Assembly: GCF_039541115.1 (NCBI RefSeq)
Contig: NZ_BAABFP010000002.1
Coordinates: 620,001 to 684,000, forward strand
Length of the DNA: 64,000 nt
Direction: 5' to 3'
Origin: Angustibacter luteus
Lineage (GTDB): Bacteria; Actinomycetota; Actinomycetes; Actinomycetales; Angustibacteraceae
Below, piece after piece: positions 1-8,004 of this stretch (position 1 is the stretch's first letter; every line of letters begins with the position of its first letter). The position numbers and the translations under genes were made by a program. A model generated the notes under the pieces. That model was not told where the DNA came from, made no database searches, and saw nothing but the letters and a program-made list of their open reading frames with translations.

Positions 1-1359
1 CGCGCGGTCGGCGGCCTCGACGTTCAGCCGCAGCAGGGGCTCGGTGTTGCTGGCCCGCAGGTTCAGCGACCACGAGAGCCGGCCGTCAGGCCCGTCGCAG
101 GTGAGCGTGAGGCCGTCGAGGTGGTCCTCGACGACGTCGCCGGCGAAGGCGAGCCGCACGTCCTCGGTGCGCGCGGCGGCGTCCGTGACCGTGCTGTTGA
201 GCTCGCCGGAGGAGGCGTAGCGCTCGTAGTCCACGGCCAGCTCGGACAGCGGCAGCGGCTGCTCACCCAGCGCGGCGAGCACGTGCATCGCGGCCAGCAT
301 GCCGGTGTCGGCGAACCAGAAGTCGCGGAAGTAGTAGTGCGCGGAGTGCTCGCCGCCGAAGATCGCGTCGTGCTCGGCCATCTGCGCCTTGATGAACGAG
401 TGACCCACCCGGGTGCGCACCGACCGCGCCCCCAGCTCGGCGACCAGCTCCGGGACGGCGCGTGAGGTGATCAGGTTGTGGATCACGGTGGGGTTGCCCC
501 CGCGGGCCTGGTCCACGGCGATCTCGCGGGCGGCCACCAGTGCGGTGACGGCGCTCGGGCTGACCGGTGCCCCGCGCTCGTCGACCACGAAGCAGCGGTC
601 GGCGTCGCCGTCGAAGGCCAGGCCCAGGTCGGCGCCGTGCTCGACGACGGCGGCCTGCAGGTCCACCAGGTTGGCGGGCTCGAGCGGGTTGGCCTCGTGG
701 TTCGGGAAGGACCCGTCGAGCTCGAAGTACAGCGGGACGACCTCCAGCGGCAGCGGGTCCAGTCCGGCGTCGGTGCCGAGCACCGCTGGGGCGGTCAGAC
801 CGGCCATGCCGTTGCCGGCGTCCACCACGACCTTGAGCGGGCGGATGGCGGCCAGGTCGACGAGCCCGCGCAGGTGCCGGCCGTAGTCGGCGAGCACGTC
901 GCGGTGGCTGAGCGCGCCGGTGACCTCGGCGGGACTCGCGTCGCCGTCCAGCAACTCCTCGGCGAACCGGCGGACGTCGTCCAGGCCGGAGTCCTGCCCG
1001 ACCGGTCGCGCGCCGGCCCGGCACAGCTTCACGCCGTTGTACTGGGCCGGGTTGTGGCTGGCGGTGAACATCGCGCCGGGCGCGTCGAGGGCGCCGGACG
1101 CGTAGTACAGCGCGTCGGTGGACACGAGCCCGACCAGGACGACGTCCCGGCCGGTCGTGCGGAGCCCGTCGGCGAACGCGGCGGCCAGGCCCGGCGAGGA
1201 GTCGCGCATGTCGTGGCCGACCACGGCGGTGCCGGACGGGTCGTCGGCGACCACCTGCCCGAACGCGCGACCCAGCGCGCGGGCCACGTCCTCGTCGAGC
1301 TGGTCGGGGACCAGCCCCCGGACGTCGTAGGCCTTGACGATGGACGCGAGGCTGGGCAT
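1..1359 (-). CDS. manB: Phosphomannomutase/phosphoglucomutase, 3' end cut by window edge
   Basis: Cytoplasmic alpha-D-phosphohexomutase that interconverts hexose 6- and 1-phosphates and feeds sugar-nucleotide synthesis. 453 codons are visible and the frame is still open at base 1, so a short C-terminus is missing. The family signatures are in order: phosphoserine loop TASHNP with Ser101, metal-binding loop DGDADR near residue 245, sugar-binding GGEHSAHYYF, and the phosphate-binding RASNTEP of domain 4 close to the edge. The ATG at 1359 is favoured because a TAGGCT -10 box ends exactly six bases upstream, so the mRNA is probably leaderless. Mannose versus glucose preference cannot be read from sequence. 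It leads a set of minus-strand genes often found together in actinobacteria. Confidence 0.95.
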   Translation of the reverse strand, partial: MPSLASIVKAYDVRGLVPDQLDEDVARALGRAFGQVVADDPSGTAVVGHDMRDSSPGLAAAFADGLRTTGRDVVLVGLVSTDALYYASGALDAPGAMFTASHNPAQYNGVKLCRAGARPVGQDSGLDDVRRFAEELLDGDASPAEVTGALSHRDVLADYGRHLRGLVDLAAIRPLKVVVDAGNGMAGLTAPAVLGTDAGLDPLPLEVVPLYFELDGSFPNHEANPLEPANLVDLQAAVVEHGADLGLAFDGDADRCFVVDERGAPVSPSAVTALVAAREIAVDQARGGNPTVIHNLITSRAVPELVAELGARSVRTRVGHSFIKAQMAEHDAIFGGEHSAHYYFRDFWFADTGMLAAMHVLAALGEQPLPLSELAVDYERYASSGELNSTVTDAAARTEDVRLAFAGDVVEDHLDGLTLTCDGPDGRLSWSLNLRASNTEPLLRLNVEAADRA

Positions 1360-1365
1360 CCGGCA

Positions 1366-1371
1366 AGCCTA
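1366..1371 (-). promoter_or_regulatory. -10 element of manB (leaderless)
   Basis: TAGGCT on the minus strand, six bases before the manB ATG, which places +1 on the A of the start codon. No Shine-Dalgarno sequence is possible in this arrangement. Confidence 0.6.
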
Positions 1372-1391
1372 GCCGGGTGCCCAGGTGCGGG

Positions 1392-1637
1392 TCAGGAGAC
1401 CTTGCGGGTCCGCTCGATGACGTCGCTCACGGTGAGCTCGACGCCCTCGTGGCTCCAGCTCTTGTGGCCACAGACGCGGCACGAGGTGAAGTCGACCGGG
1501 GTGCCGTCCGTCAGGTTCATCGACAGCGAGGTGACGCGCGGGGACGAGCAGTCGAAGCAGGACGACGCGGTGCGGGCGTCGCGCTGGGTCAGCGAGCCCA
1601 GCGGGAGGGACGGGCGGGCAGCGGCGGAGCGGGGCAT
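1392..1637 (-). CDS. Small zinc-ribbon-like protein, 81 aa
   Basis: I do not recognise a named family. The 81-residue product has two CxxC knuckles, CFDC (Cys27, Cys30) and CRVC (Cys53, Cys56) with a following GHKSW, as expected for a zinc ribbon. The rest is a basic, Ser/Ala-rich N-terminus and an acidic helix-forming C-terminus ending in basic residues. The ATG at 1637 is chosen because GGAAGG lies eight bases upstream. A longer reading in the same frame exists but has no ribosome binding site. It sits between manB and DUF3499, which is itself a Cys/His-rich small protein. A role in RNA or protein binding is only a guess from the fold. Confidence 0.7.
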   Translation of the reverse strand: MPRSAAARPSLPLGSLTQRDARTASSCFDCSSPRVTSLSMNLTDGTPVDFTSCRVCGHKSWSHEGVELTVSDVIERTRKVS

Positions 1638-1759
1638 CAGGGGAACCTTCCGAGCGACGTTGCGGGCAGGTCGCCGTGGGAGCGCGACCACCATGACTTC
1701 GTCCACGACTCGAAAGAACTTGAGCACCCGGCGTGTCCCGACAAATCGGACACTGCTTC

Positions 1760-2122
1760 TCAGGCCTGGTCGAGGTCGCGCAGCACCCGCAGGTGGCCTC
1801 GCCGTCCCACCTCGACGGTGCCGCTCGTCGGCACGGCCGTCGGCGCGACCGGCCGGGCGGCCTCGCGCACCGCGTTCGCCAGCGCGAGCAGGTCGTCGTC
1901 GCTCGGACCGATCGCCTCGACCTGCGGGGCGAGGCGCATGACCTCCCACCCCCGCGGAGCCGTCAGCCGCTCGGCGTGCTCGCTGCACAGGTCGTAGCAG
2001 TGCGGCTCGGCGTACGTCGCCAGGGGCCCGAGCACGGCAGTGGAGTCGGCGTACACGTACGTCAGGGTCGCCACCGCGGTGCGGGTGCACGCAGGGCGGG
2101 TGCACCGACGCATGGGGTTCAC
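1760..2122 (-). CDS. DUF3499 family protein
   Basis: 120-residue conserved actinobacterial protein of unknown function. It starts with a CxxxxC knuckle (CTRPAC) and has the family core TLTYVYADSTAVLGPL, then HCYDLCSEHAERL, so four Cys plus His could bind zinc. The GTG at 2122 is used: a TAGCGT -10 box ends eight bases upstream, giving a leaderless or nearly leaderless mRNA. The neighbourhood, with manB on one side and a divergent metallopeptidase-like gene on the other, is the usual one for this family. The cytoplasmic location is inferred from the lack of any signal peptide. Confidence 0.9.
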   Translation of the reverse strand: MNPMRRCTRPACTRTAVATLTYVYADSTAVLGPLATYAEPHCYDLCSEHAERLTAPRGWEVMRLAPQVEAIGPSDDDLLALANAVREAARPVAPTAVPTSGTVEVGRRGHLRVLRDLDQA

Positions 2123-2130
2123 GAGACTCG

Positions 2131-2136
2131 ACGCTA
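2131..2136 (-). promoter_or_regulatory. -10 element of the DUF3499 gene
   Basis: TAGCGT on the minus strand, eight bases before the GTG start. Confidence 0.5.
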
Positions 2137-2201
2137 CCCGCTCGCGCCGACCGGACCGGGGATTGCCCGACGTGCCGGCGCCGTGTCGTCGTCCCGCCGC
2201 C

Positions 2202-2207
2202 TAGACT
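2202..2207 (+). promoter_or_regulatory. -10 element of the metallopeptidase-like gene (leaderless)
   Basis: TAGACT followed by exactly six bases and the GTG start at 2214. It decides that start over internal alternatives. Confidence 0.6.
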
Positions 2208-2213
2208 GACCAG

Positions 2214-2666
2214 GTGCTGCGCCGGCCCTCCCCCGCCGACGACCCGCCGCGTCCCGCGCCTCGCCGCCGGGACCGCCGTGGGCGCGGGCTCCGCGGACCG
2301 CTCGCCCCGACCGACCTCCCGGCCCACCGCACTCGCCGCACCCAGTTCGACGACCTGGTGCTGGACGCCGCCGAACGCCTCGAGCAGCGCTGGGGACGCG
2401 AGCTGGACGGCGTCGAGTTCGCGGTCGAGGACGTCCCGCCGAGCGACCCGGCGCCGTGGGAGCGGGGCGAGGTCCCACTCGGCCGGCTCTTCCCGGCCCA
2501 GGGCTCGCTGCCGCCCCGCGTGGTGGTCTACCGCCGGCCGCTGGAGACCCGGGCCCCCGACCGGTCGCTGCTCGCCGCCCTGGTGCACGAGGTGGTCGTC
2601 GAGCAGGTGGCGCACCTGCTCGACCTCGACCCCGGCCAGATCGACCCCGGCCTGGCCGACGACTGA
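2214..2666 (+). CDS. Metallopeptidase family protein lacking a standard HExxH
   Basis: 150-residue member of the small zincin-like family (PF06262 type) that is usually next to DUF3499. After an Arg/Pro-rich N-terminus of about 40 residues comes the family region (FDDLVLDAAERLEQRW, then VVVYRRPLE) and a C-terminal helix reading HEVVVEQVAHLLDLDP. The helix that normally carries HExxH here has His-Glu but valine where the second His should be, with another His eight residues later. Protease activity is therefore doubtful. The GTG at 2214 is set by the leaderless -10 box. The gene runs divergently from DUF3499 and converges on the DUF5719 gene. Confidence 0.85.
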   Translation: MLRRPSPADDPPRPAPRRRDRRGRGLRGPLAPTDLPAHRTRRTQFDDLVLDAAERLEQRWGRELDGVEFAVEDVPPSDPAPWERGEVPLGRLFPAQGSLPPRVVVYRRPLETRAPDRSLLAALVHEVVVEQVAHLLDLDPGQIDPGLADD

Positions 2667-2709
2667 GCCAGGGGGTTCGGTCCTGCTGGTGGGGTCCGGC
2701 GGCTCAGTC
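2661..2709. terminator. Possible bidirectional terminator between convergent genes
   Basis: GACTGAGCC (2661-2669) and GGCTCAGTC (2701-2709) form a perfect 9-bp inverted repeat around a 31-base loop that spans both stop codons. The long loop makes it a weak candidate. Confidence 0.3.
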
Positions 2710-4191
2710 GGCCGCGGCGGCGACGTCGGCGGGCACCCGGGTCAGCGGCGCGAGCTGGCGCAGCGGGGCCGAGCTCACCAGCTCGATCCCAGGCATCCGC
2801 ACGATGGTGGAGCGGGCCGCGTACCAGGGCCCGCTGCCCGCCTTGGCCTTCAGCCAGACGCTCGTGCCGGCGACCGGGACCACCCGCGTCGTGCCGGCCG
2901 TGACGTCCACGGGCGTACTGACGGCGCTGCCGTCCGCCTGCACCGTGACGACGTCCAGCGAGGCGGCCTTGTCCGGGGCGCTGAGGACCACGTCGACGGT
3001 CCAGCCCGGCGCCGACACCGCGTGCGCGATGCCGGTCAACGAGGTCACCGCGTCGCTGGAGGCCGACCAGACGAGGTCCCCGCCCGCGGGTGACAGCGAG
3101 GAGTGCACCATCGCACCGGCCAGCACGGGTTCGTCCGCGTCGACCTGGATCGCGTAGGCGCCGGACGGCACCTTCGACAGGTCGATGTCGTGCGACGAGC
3201 CGCCCGCGACCCGCACCACACCGGCGTCACCGAGGTCGACGGCACCCTTCTCGCCGATCAGGTGCACCTGGGCCACAGCCTCCGCCGCGCCGGGCACCGC
3301 GATCCGCAGGACCGCGCCCAGCCCGAGCCGCACGCCCGGTACGACGACCTTCTCGGCCGGCGGCAGCGCCGCGACGACGTCGTCCGAGCCCAGCGCGGTC
3401 AGGCCGTCCAGCCAGGAGTCGTTCAGCACGGCGGCCACCGAGCCACCGCTGCTGCGCACGTGCACCACCGGGGACGTGACCCCGGGAGCCAGCGCGTCGA
3501 GCAGCAGCACCGTGCGGGCGTGCGGAGCGAGGGCGACGGTGCTGCCCGGCGTCCTGGCCACGGGTCCGTCCGCGCCGAGCACGTCGACGCTGACCTCGGT
3601 CGTGGCGTCGTGCGGGTTGGACAGGACGAGACGGCCGCGGCGGCCCTGCTCGGACCCACCGCCCACCAGCCACACGTCGTCCGCGGGGACCGTGCAGGGC
3701 GCGGTGCTCAGACCGCGCAGGTCACCCTGCGGGACCGCCGTCAGCTGGTCGGCGATGACCCCCGGAGCCGCCGCACCACGGGCCTGCACCACCGGGGACG
3801 CGGGCGCGGTCTGGCCGGCCGCCAGCGAGGTGCCCGCATCGGCGCCGAGCTGGGTGGTGGCCAGCTGCTTCGTGCCAGCGGTGATCGTCAGCGACCCGGA
3901 CGACGACCCGCGGCCGGGCTCGGGCAGCAGGGACGACGGGGGCACTGCGGCGAAGACCTGCGAGGGCGCCGGGGCCTGGGCCGGGTCGGCGCCGCGCACG
4001 CCGATCGTCTCCGGACCTGGGCAGACCAGGTCGACGGCGTCGACCGGGACGGCCTGCGGGGTGCGCGTTCGGGCCGGGCCGGGCTGGCTGGCCACGGCGG
4101 CGGGCACGATCAGGGCCGTCGCCACGACGCCCACCGCGAGCACCGGGACGGCCACCTTGGCGGCCAGCGCCGCCCAGCGGCCGGGCCTCAT
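2704..4191 (-). CDS. DUF5719 family membrane-anchored extracellular protein
   Basis: 495-residue protein with one N-terminal hydrophobic segment (about residues 8-33) that acts as signal or anchor. A long extracellular part of beta-rich, Ala/Val/Gly-rich sequence follows. It matches the actinobacterial DUF5719 family, which is regularly encoded immediately after a giant GT2 glycosyltransferase. Here the ATG overlaps that gene's stop codon as ATGA, a sign of translational coupling. The function is unknown. Co-occurrence suggests an envelope-glycan partner or cell-surface adaptor for the upstream enzyme. No catalytic motif is visible. Confidence 0.85.
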   Translation of the reverse strand: MRPGRWAALAAKVAVPVLAVGVVATALIVPAAVASQPGPARTRTPQAVPVDAVDLVCPGPETIGVRGADPAQAPAPSQVFAAVPPSSLLPEPGRGSSSGSLTITAGTKQLATTQLGADAGTSLAAGQTAPASPVVQARGAAAPGVIADQLTAVPQGDLRGLSTAPCTVPADDVWLVGGGSEQGRRGRLVLSNPHDATTEVSVDVLGADGPVARTPGSTVALAPHARTVLLLDALAPGVTSPVVHVRSSGGSVAAVLNDSWLDGLTALGSDDVVAALPPAEKVVVPGVRLGLGAVLRIAVPGAAEAVAQVHLIGEKGAVDLGDAGVVRVAGGSSHDIDLSKVPSGAYAIQVDADEPVLAGAMVHSSLSPAGGDLVWSASSDAVTSLTGIAHAVSAPGWTVDVVLSAPDKAASLDVVTVQADGSAVSTPVDVTAGTTRVVPVAGTSVWLKAKAGSGPWYAARSTIVRMPGIELVSSAPLRQLAPLTRVPADVAAAAD

Positions 4192-7100
4192 CGCAGCTCC
4201 CCGTTCGGACGACGGACCGGCAGGGCGAGCAGGCCGACGAGCAGCACGAGAGCGAGTTCGGCCCACCGCCAGCGGGTCACCGTCTGGTCGTCGGCCCGCA
4301 CCACCAGGTGCCCGCCGTGGGTCGGCAGGACGTACGCCTGACGCCAGCCGGTCACGGCGCTGGCACCGGCCACCCGCAGCGGGATGCCGTTCAGCTCGGC
4401 GTGCCGCAGGTCGGACGGCGCCTCGGACAGCACCAGGAGCCGCCCCGCGCGACCCGCGGGGATCGTCGTGTCGACCGCCGCGTGCGGCCCGGACGTCGGC
4501 ACCGCCGCCAGCGAGGCGCCGGCCGCGGAGACCAGCTGGGCGCGAGCGGTGGAGTCCAGGCCGCCGGAGCCGACCCGGTAGAGCTGGCCGTCGGTCGAGC
4601 GACCGATCCGGGCCAGCCCGGCGGTGGCGTCCAGGCGTTCCGTGAGCTGCGCCGGGGCCGGGTCGCGCACGAGCAGGAAGCCGACGGCGAGCTGGCGCAG
4701 CGACGCCACCGTGCCCGGACCGGGCAGCGCGGTGTCGGGGTTGGCCAGGGCGGCCGCCACGGGCCGCACCGGGTCCGCCGTGGCGCGCTCGTCCGCTCCG
4801 GCCCGGGCGCGGACGTCCCGCGCGACGGCACCGGGTTCGCCGCCGTCCAGCCGGTAGGTGATCTGCCCGTCCTCCGCGGCGAGCACGAGGGTGCGGACGG
4901 CGAGCGGGCCGTAGGCGGCGTCCGCGGCCACCGCGGGCAGGCCGGTGCCTCTCGTGGTCTGCAGCGGACCGTCGGCGCCCTCCCAGGCCCACGCCCCGAC
5001 GGCGACCACCGGCGCGAGGACCGCGACCAGCACGACGGGGCCGAGCAGCAGCTGCCGCCAGCCGAAGCCGTAGCGGGCCAGCCGGGACTGCAGCCCGTCG
5101 GCCGCCACCAGCGGTGCGGCCAGCAGCGCGAGCAGGGCGAGCAGGGCGCCGGTCCCGGACCAGCCGGTCAGGACCTGCTGCCCGGGCCGGCTCACCTGCA
5201 CCCACGGTGCCAGCACCGCGAGCGCGAGCCCGAGCACCGCGAGCCAGCCCAGCGCCGCGACCGCCCAACCGCGACGTCCGCCGCGCAGCAGCGAGAGCGT
5301 GGCCAGCACAGTCAGCGGGCCGAGCCACAGGGCCACCGTCCACAGCGGCCAACCCTGGTGCAGGCGCAGGACGTCCGTCCACGCCTGCCAGATGTTCAGC
5401 CCGTCCCCCACCTGCGACACCGGGGCGGGGTCGGCGACCGCGCCCGGGCCGGCCAGCAGCAGGCGCGGGTCGGCGACGATCTCGGTGACCCAGGGCCCCA
5501 GCAGGGCCACCGGCAGCACGGCGACCAGCAGGGCGCGCCAGCGCGCACCCCGGGCGAGCAGCACGCCCAGCAGCCCGATGCCCACCCCGACCGCACCCAG
5601 CAGCGGAACGGCGGAACCGACCACCGCGATGCCGAGCGCCGCGGCGAAGGTGGCGGTCAGCCGGCCGGGCTTGTCCGGGGACAGCGCTCGGGCCAGCGCG
5701 GCGGCCACCAGCGGCAGCACGATCGTGATGGCTACCGGCCCGACGCGCCCCTGGGTGACGGCGGCGGTGAGCAGCGGTGCCGCGCCCCAGGCGAGCGCCG
5801 CCCAGGCCCGCAGCCAGCGCGAGCGGGTCGCGATCCCGGCCGCGACGTACGCGGCGATCGCGGCCAGCACCGGCGCGGCCGCCAGCAGGAGGGTCAGCGA
5901 GCGAGCGGGTGCCGCGGCACCGGCGACCGTCTCGACGAGCCGGATCCAGCCGGCGTCCAGGACGGCGGCCGGTGAGCCGAGCTGCTCGGTGCCCAGGCCC
6001 GGACCGCGCACCGCGTCCAGCCCGGCATGCCAGTGCTGGACGGCGCCGGCCGGGCTCGGCCGCAGCTCGCCGCCGGTGAGCGTGGCCGAGCCGAGCAGCG
6101 CGTCGCCGAGCCGTCGCCAGGCGACGGCCGTCGCGGCGACCAGGGCCAGCACGACCCAGGTGAGCGGGTGCCGCACCACGCGGCTCGGCCAGGTGAGCGG
6201 CGCAAGGTCCGCCGGGTCGGCCACCTCGTCGATGACGGTGTGCAGTCCGGCGTCCGGACCAGCGTGCGTGCTGACCGGCGGCTCCGTGGCGGCCCAGGCG
6301 CTGACCACGTCACCGGCCCGACGCAGCGGCGCGGAGCGGGGCGTCAGCAGGCTGGACAGGCTGTGGCCGGGCACCCGGCGACGTCCGCGCGAGCGCCAGC
6401 GCGAGCCGAGCCAGCGCCACGGCGCGATCAGCACCACGCCGGTCGCCAGCACCTCGTCGAAGGCCCGTCGCGGCGACTTCGCAGCCAGCAGCGCGATGGC
6501 CCGGCCGGCCGAGAGGAGCACGAGCCAGCACAGCAGGAACGGCACGGCCCACCAGCTGCAGCGGGCCAGCGCCACGTGCTGGCCGTGCCGGAGGTCGACC
6601 CGGCGCAGCGCGCCGGCCTCGGCGTGCACCTCGCGCAGCCCGTTCGTCGCCGCCTGCGCGTCGGCCACCACGGCGTTCGGCGCGAGCAGCACCCGGTGCC
6701 CGGCCAGCTGGGCGCGCCAGCACAGGTCGATGTCGTCGCGCATCAGCTTCAGGGCCGGGTCGAAGCCCTCGAGCTCGTCCCAGACGTCGCGGCGCACCAG
6801 CATGCCGGCCGACGGCACGGCGAGCACGTCGCCGCGGTGGTCGTGCTGGCCCTGGTCGCGTTCGATGCCGTCGACGCCCGTGTCGCGCCGGCCACCACGG
6901 CCGACCGTGAGCCCGACCTCGACCAGCCGGTTCGCGTCGTCCCAGTCGACCAGCTTCGCGCCGACGACACCGACGGACGCCGACGTGCCGGCCGCCGCGA
7001 GCAGCTGCTCGAGCGCCCGCGGCTGGGCGGCGCTGTCGTCGTGCAGCAGCCAGATCCAGCCCACGCCATCCAGGTCGCCGCGCTGCTGCGCGTGCTCGAG

Positions 7101-7304
7101 CGCACGGCCCACGGCGTCGCCGAAGCCCGTGTCCCGCGCCGCCGTGACGACCTGGGCGTCGTCGAAGGCGGCGCCCAGCAGGGCCGGCGAGCCGTCCGTG
7201 GAGCCCGTGTCGACCGCGACGACCAGGTCGGGCGGGCGGGTCTGCTCGTCCAGCGCGGCCAGGACGCGTGGCAGCCACGGTGCGCCGTCGTGCACGACGA
7301 GCAC
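4188..7304 (-). CDS. Giant membrane GT2 glycosyltransferase, 1038 aa
   Basis: The N-terminal GT-A domain (about residues 1-230) has VAVDTGSTDGS and LLHDDSA as nucleotide/metal-binding motifs and a later acidic segment (MRDDIDLCWRAQ). A hydrophobic hairpin follows near 250-290, then a large polytopic region (about residues 370-830) and a C-terminal extracellular part with one last membrane helix. It probably transfers a sugar to a lipid-linked or wall glycan at the membrane. GTG 7304 is the only usual start close to the first beta strand and lacks a good ribosome site. The frame stays open upstream toward 7392, so the true N-terminus may be a little longer. It is coupled to DUF5719 and lies downstream of whiB. 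Confidence 0.85.
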   Translation of the reverse strand: MLVVHDGAPWLPRVLAALDEQTRPPDLVVAVDTGSTDGSPALLGAAFDDAQVVTAARDTGFGDAVGRALEHAQQRGDLDGVGWIWLLHDDSAAQPRALEQLLAAAGTSASVGVVGAKLVDWDDANRLVEVGLTVGRGGRRDTGVDGIERDQGQHDHRGDVLAVPSAGMLVRRDVWDELEGFDPALKLMRDDIDLCWRAQLAGHRVLLAPNAVVADAQAATNGLREVHAEAGALRRVDLRHGQHVALARCSWWAVPFLLCWLVLLSAGRAIALLAAKSPRRAFDEVLATGVVLIAPWRWLGSRWRSRGRRRVPGHSLSSLLTPRSAPLRRAGDVVSAWAATEPPVSTHAGPDAGLHTVIDEVADPADLAPLTWPSRVVRHPLTWVVLALVAATAVAWRRLGDALLGSATLTGGELRPSPAGAVQHWHAGLDAVRGPGLGTEQLGSPAAVLDAGWIRLVETVAGAAAPARSLTLLLAAAPVLAAIAAYVAAGIATRSRWLRAWAALAWGAAPLLTAAVTQGRVGPVAITIVLPLVAAALARALSPDKPGRLTATFAAALGIAVVGSAVPLLGAVGVGIGLLGVLLARGARWRALLVAVLPVALLGPWVTEIVADPRLLLAGPGAVADPAPVSQVGDGLNIWQAWTDVLRLHQGWPLWTVALWLGPLTVLATLSLLRGGRRGWAVAALGWLAVLGLALAVLAPWVQVSRPGQQVLTGWSGTGALLALLALLAAPLVAADGLQSRLARYGFGWRQLLLGPVVLVAVLAPVVAVGAWAWEGADGPLQTTRGTGLPAVAADAAYGPLAVRTLVLAAEDGQITYRLDGGEPGAVARDVRARAGADERATADPVRPVAAALANPDTALPGPGTVASLRQLAVGFLLVRDPAPAQLTERLDATAGLARIGRSTDGQLYRVGSGGLDSTARAQLVSAAGASLAAVPTSGPHAAVDTTIPAGRAGRLLVLSEAPSDLRHAELNGIPLRVAGASAVTGWRQAYVLPTHGGHLVVRADDQTVTRWRWAELALVLLVGLLALPVRRPNGELR

Positions 7305-7390
7305 CGCCAGGACGCGGCCCAGCCCCGGCGCTGCTGCCGGCCGGGCGAGGGTGGCAGCGCCGTCGGGTCGAGCAGGCGAGGTGAGAGTGA

Positions 7391-7816
7391 TCAGACCGCC
7401 TGCTTCTTCAACCGCCGACGCTCACGCTCCGACAACCCGCCCCAGATGCCGAACCGCTCGTCGTGGGCGAGCGCGTACTCGAGGCACTCCGAACGCACCT
7501 CGCAGGACACGCAGACCTTCTTGGCCTCGCGCGTCGAGCCGCCCTTCTCGGGGAAGAACGCCTCCGGATCCGTCTGCGCGCAGAGCGCGCGCTCCTGCCA
7601 GGACAGCTCGGCGTCGCCACCATCGGCGAGCTCGAGCAGGTTCGGCATCTCCAACGAGCCCAAGGTCACCGGAGCGACCGGTACGACCGAGGCCTCGCGA
7701 CGCAGGAACGCGTCGAAGTCCTCGCCCGCGGGCGGGTGGTCGATACCGGGGAAGTCCTCCGTGCCACGCTGCCGTCCGATGACGCTGGGTGCAGTCGCTG
7801 CGTTCAGCTGGTTCAC
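7391..7816 (-). CDS. whiB: WhiB-family iron-sulfur transcription regulator (WhiB2/WhmD type)
   Basis: 141-residue WhiB-like protein. The four cluster cysteines are Cys79, Cys102, Cys105 and Cys111 (spacing C-x22-C-x2-C-x5-C). They are followed by the GIWGG turn and a basic C-terminal DNA-binding stretch (RERRRLKKQ). Proteins of this type bind a [4Fe-4S] cluster and the primary sigma factor, and WhiB2/WhmD acts in septation and cell division. About 55 extra residues precede the conserved core. GTG 7816 has AGGAGG just upstream, but a shorter form from Met57 is possible. The gene has its own promoter in the 188-bp gap shared with divergent cofD. Confidence 0.93.
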   Translation of the reverse strand: MNQLNAATAPSVIGRQRGTEDFPGIDHPPAGEDFDAFLRREASVVPVAPVTLGSLEMPNLLELADGGDAELSWQERALCAQTDPEAFFPEKGGSTREAKKVCVSCEVRSECLEYALAHDERFGIWGGLSERERRRLKKQAV

Positions 7817-7878
7817 GGCCCCTCCTCGACCCTCGATGCCTGCCGCCCCCTCCCCGAGGGCACCATGACATGCCTGGA

Positions 7879-7908
7879 ATTACACGCGTGTCATACCCCT
7901 CTCGTCAA
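7879..7908 (-). promoter_or_regulatory. Candidate whiB promoter with internal palindrome
   Basis: On the minus strand TTGACG (7908-7903) and TGTAAT (7884-7879) are separated by 18 bases. The perfect 10-bp palindrome ACACGCGTGT (7882-7891) overlaps the upstream edge of the -10 box and could be an operator. This leaves a leader of about 55-60 bases before the whiB GTG. Confidence 0.45.
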
Positions 7909-7992
7909 GCCGGTCGGTGATATTCAGCGTTTGGTCCGCAGATACGCCCGAACGGGTGAACGGGCCGCTGCGACACCTGTCCGGCCGGCTGA

Positions 7993-7998
7993 GACACT
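7993..7998 (+). promoter_or_regulatory. -10-like element of cofD (leaderless)
   Basis: GACACT ends six bases before the cofD ATG. The same hexamer at the same distance precedes rmlD and the AlkA-like gene. Confidence 0.45.
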
Positions 7999-8004
7999 TC
8001 GCGC

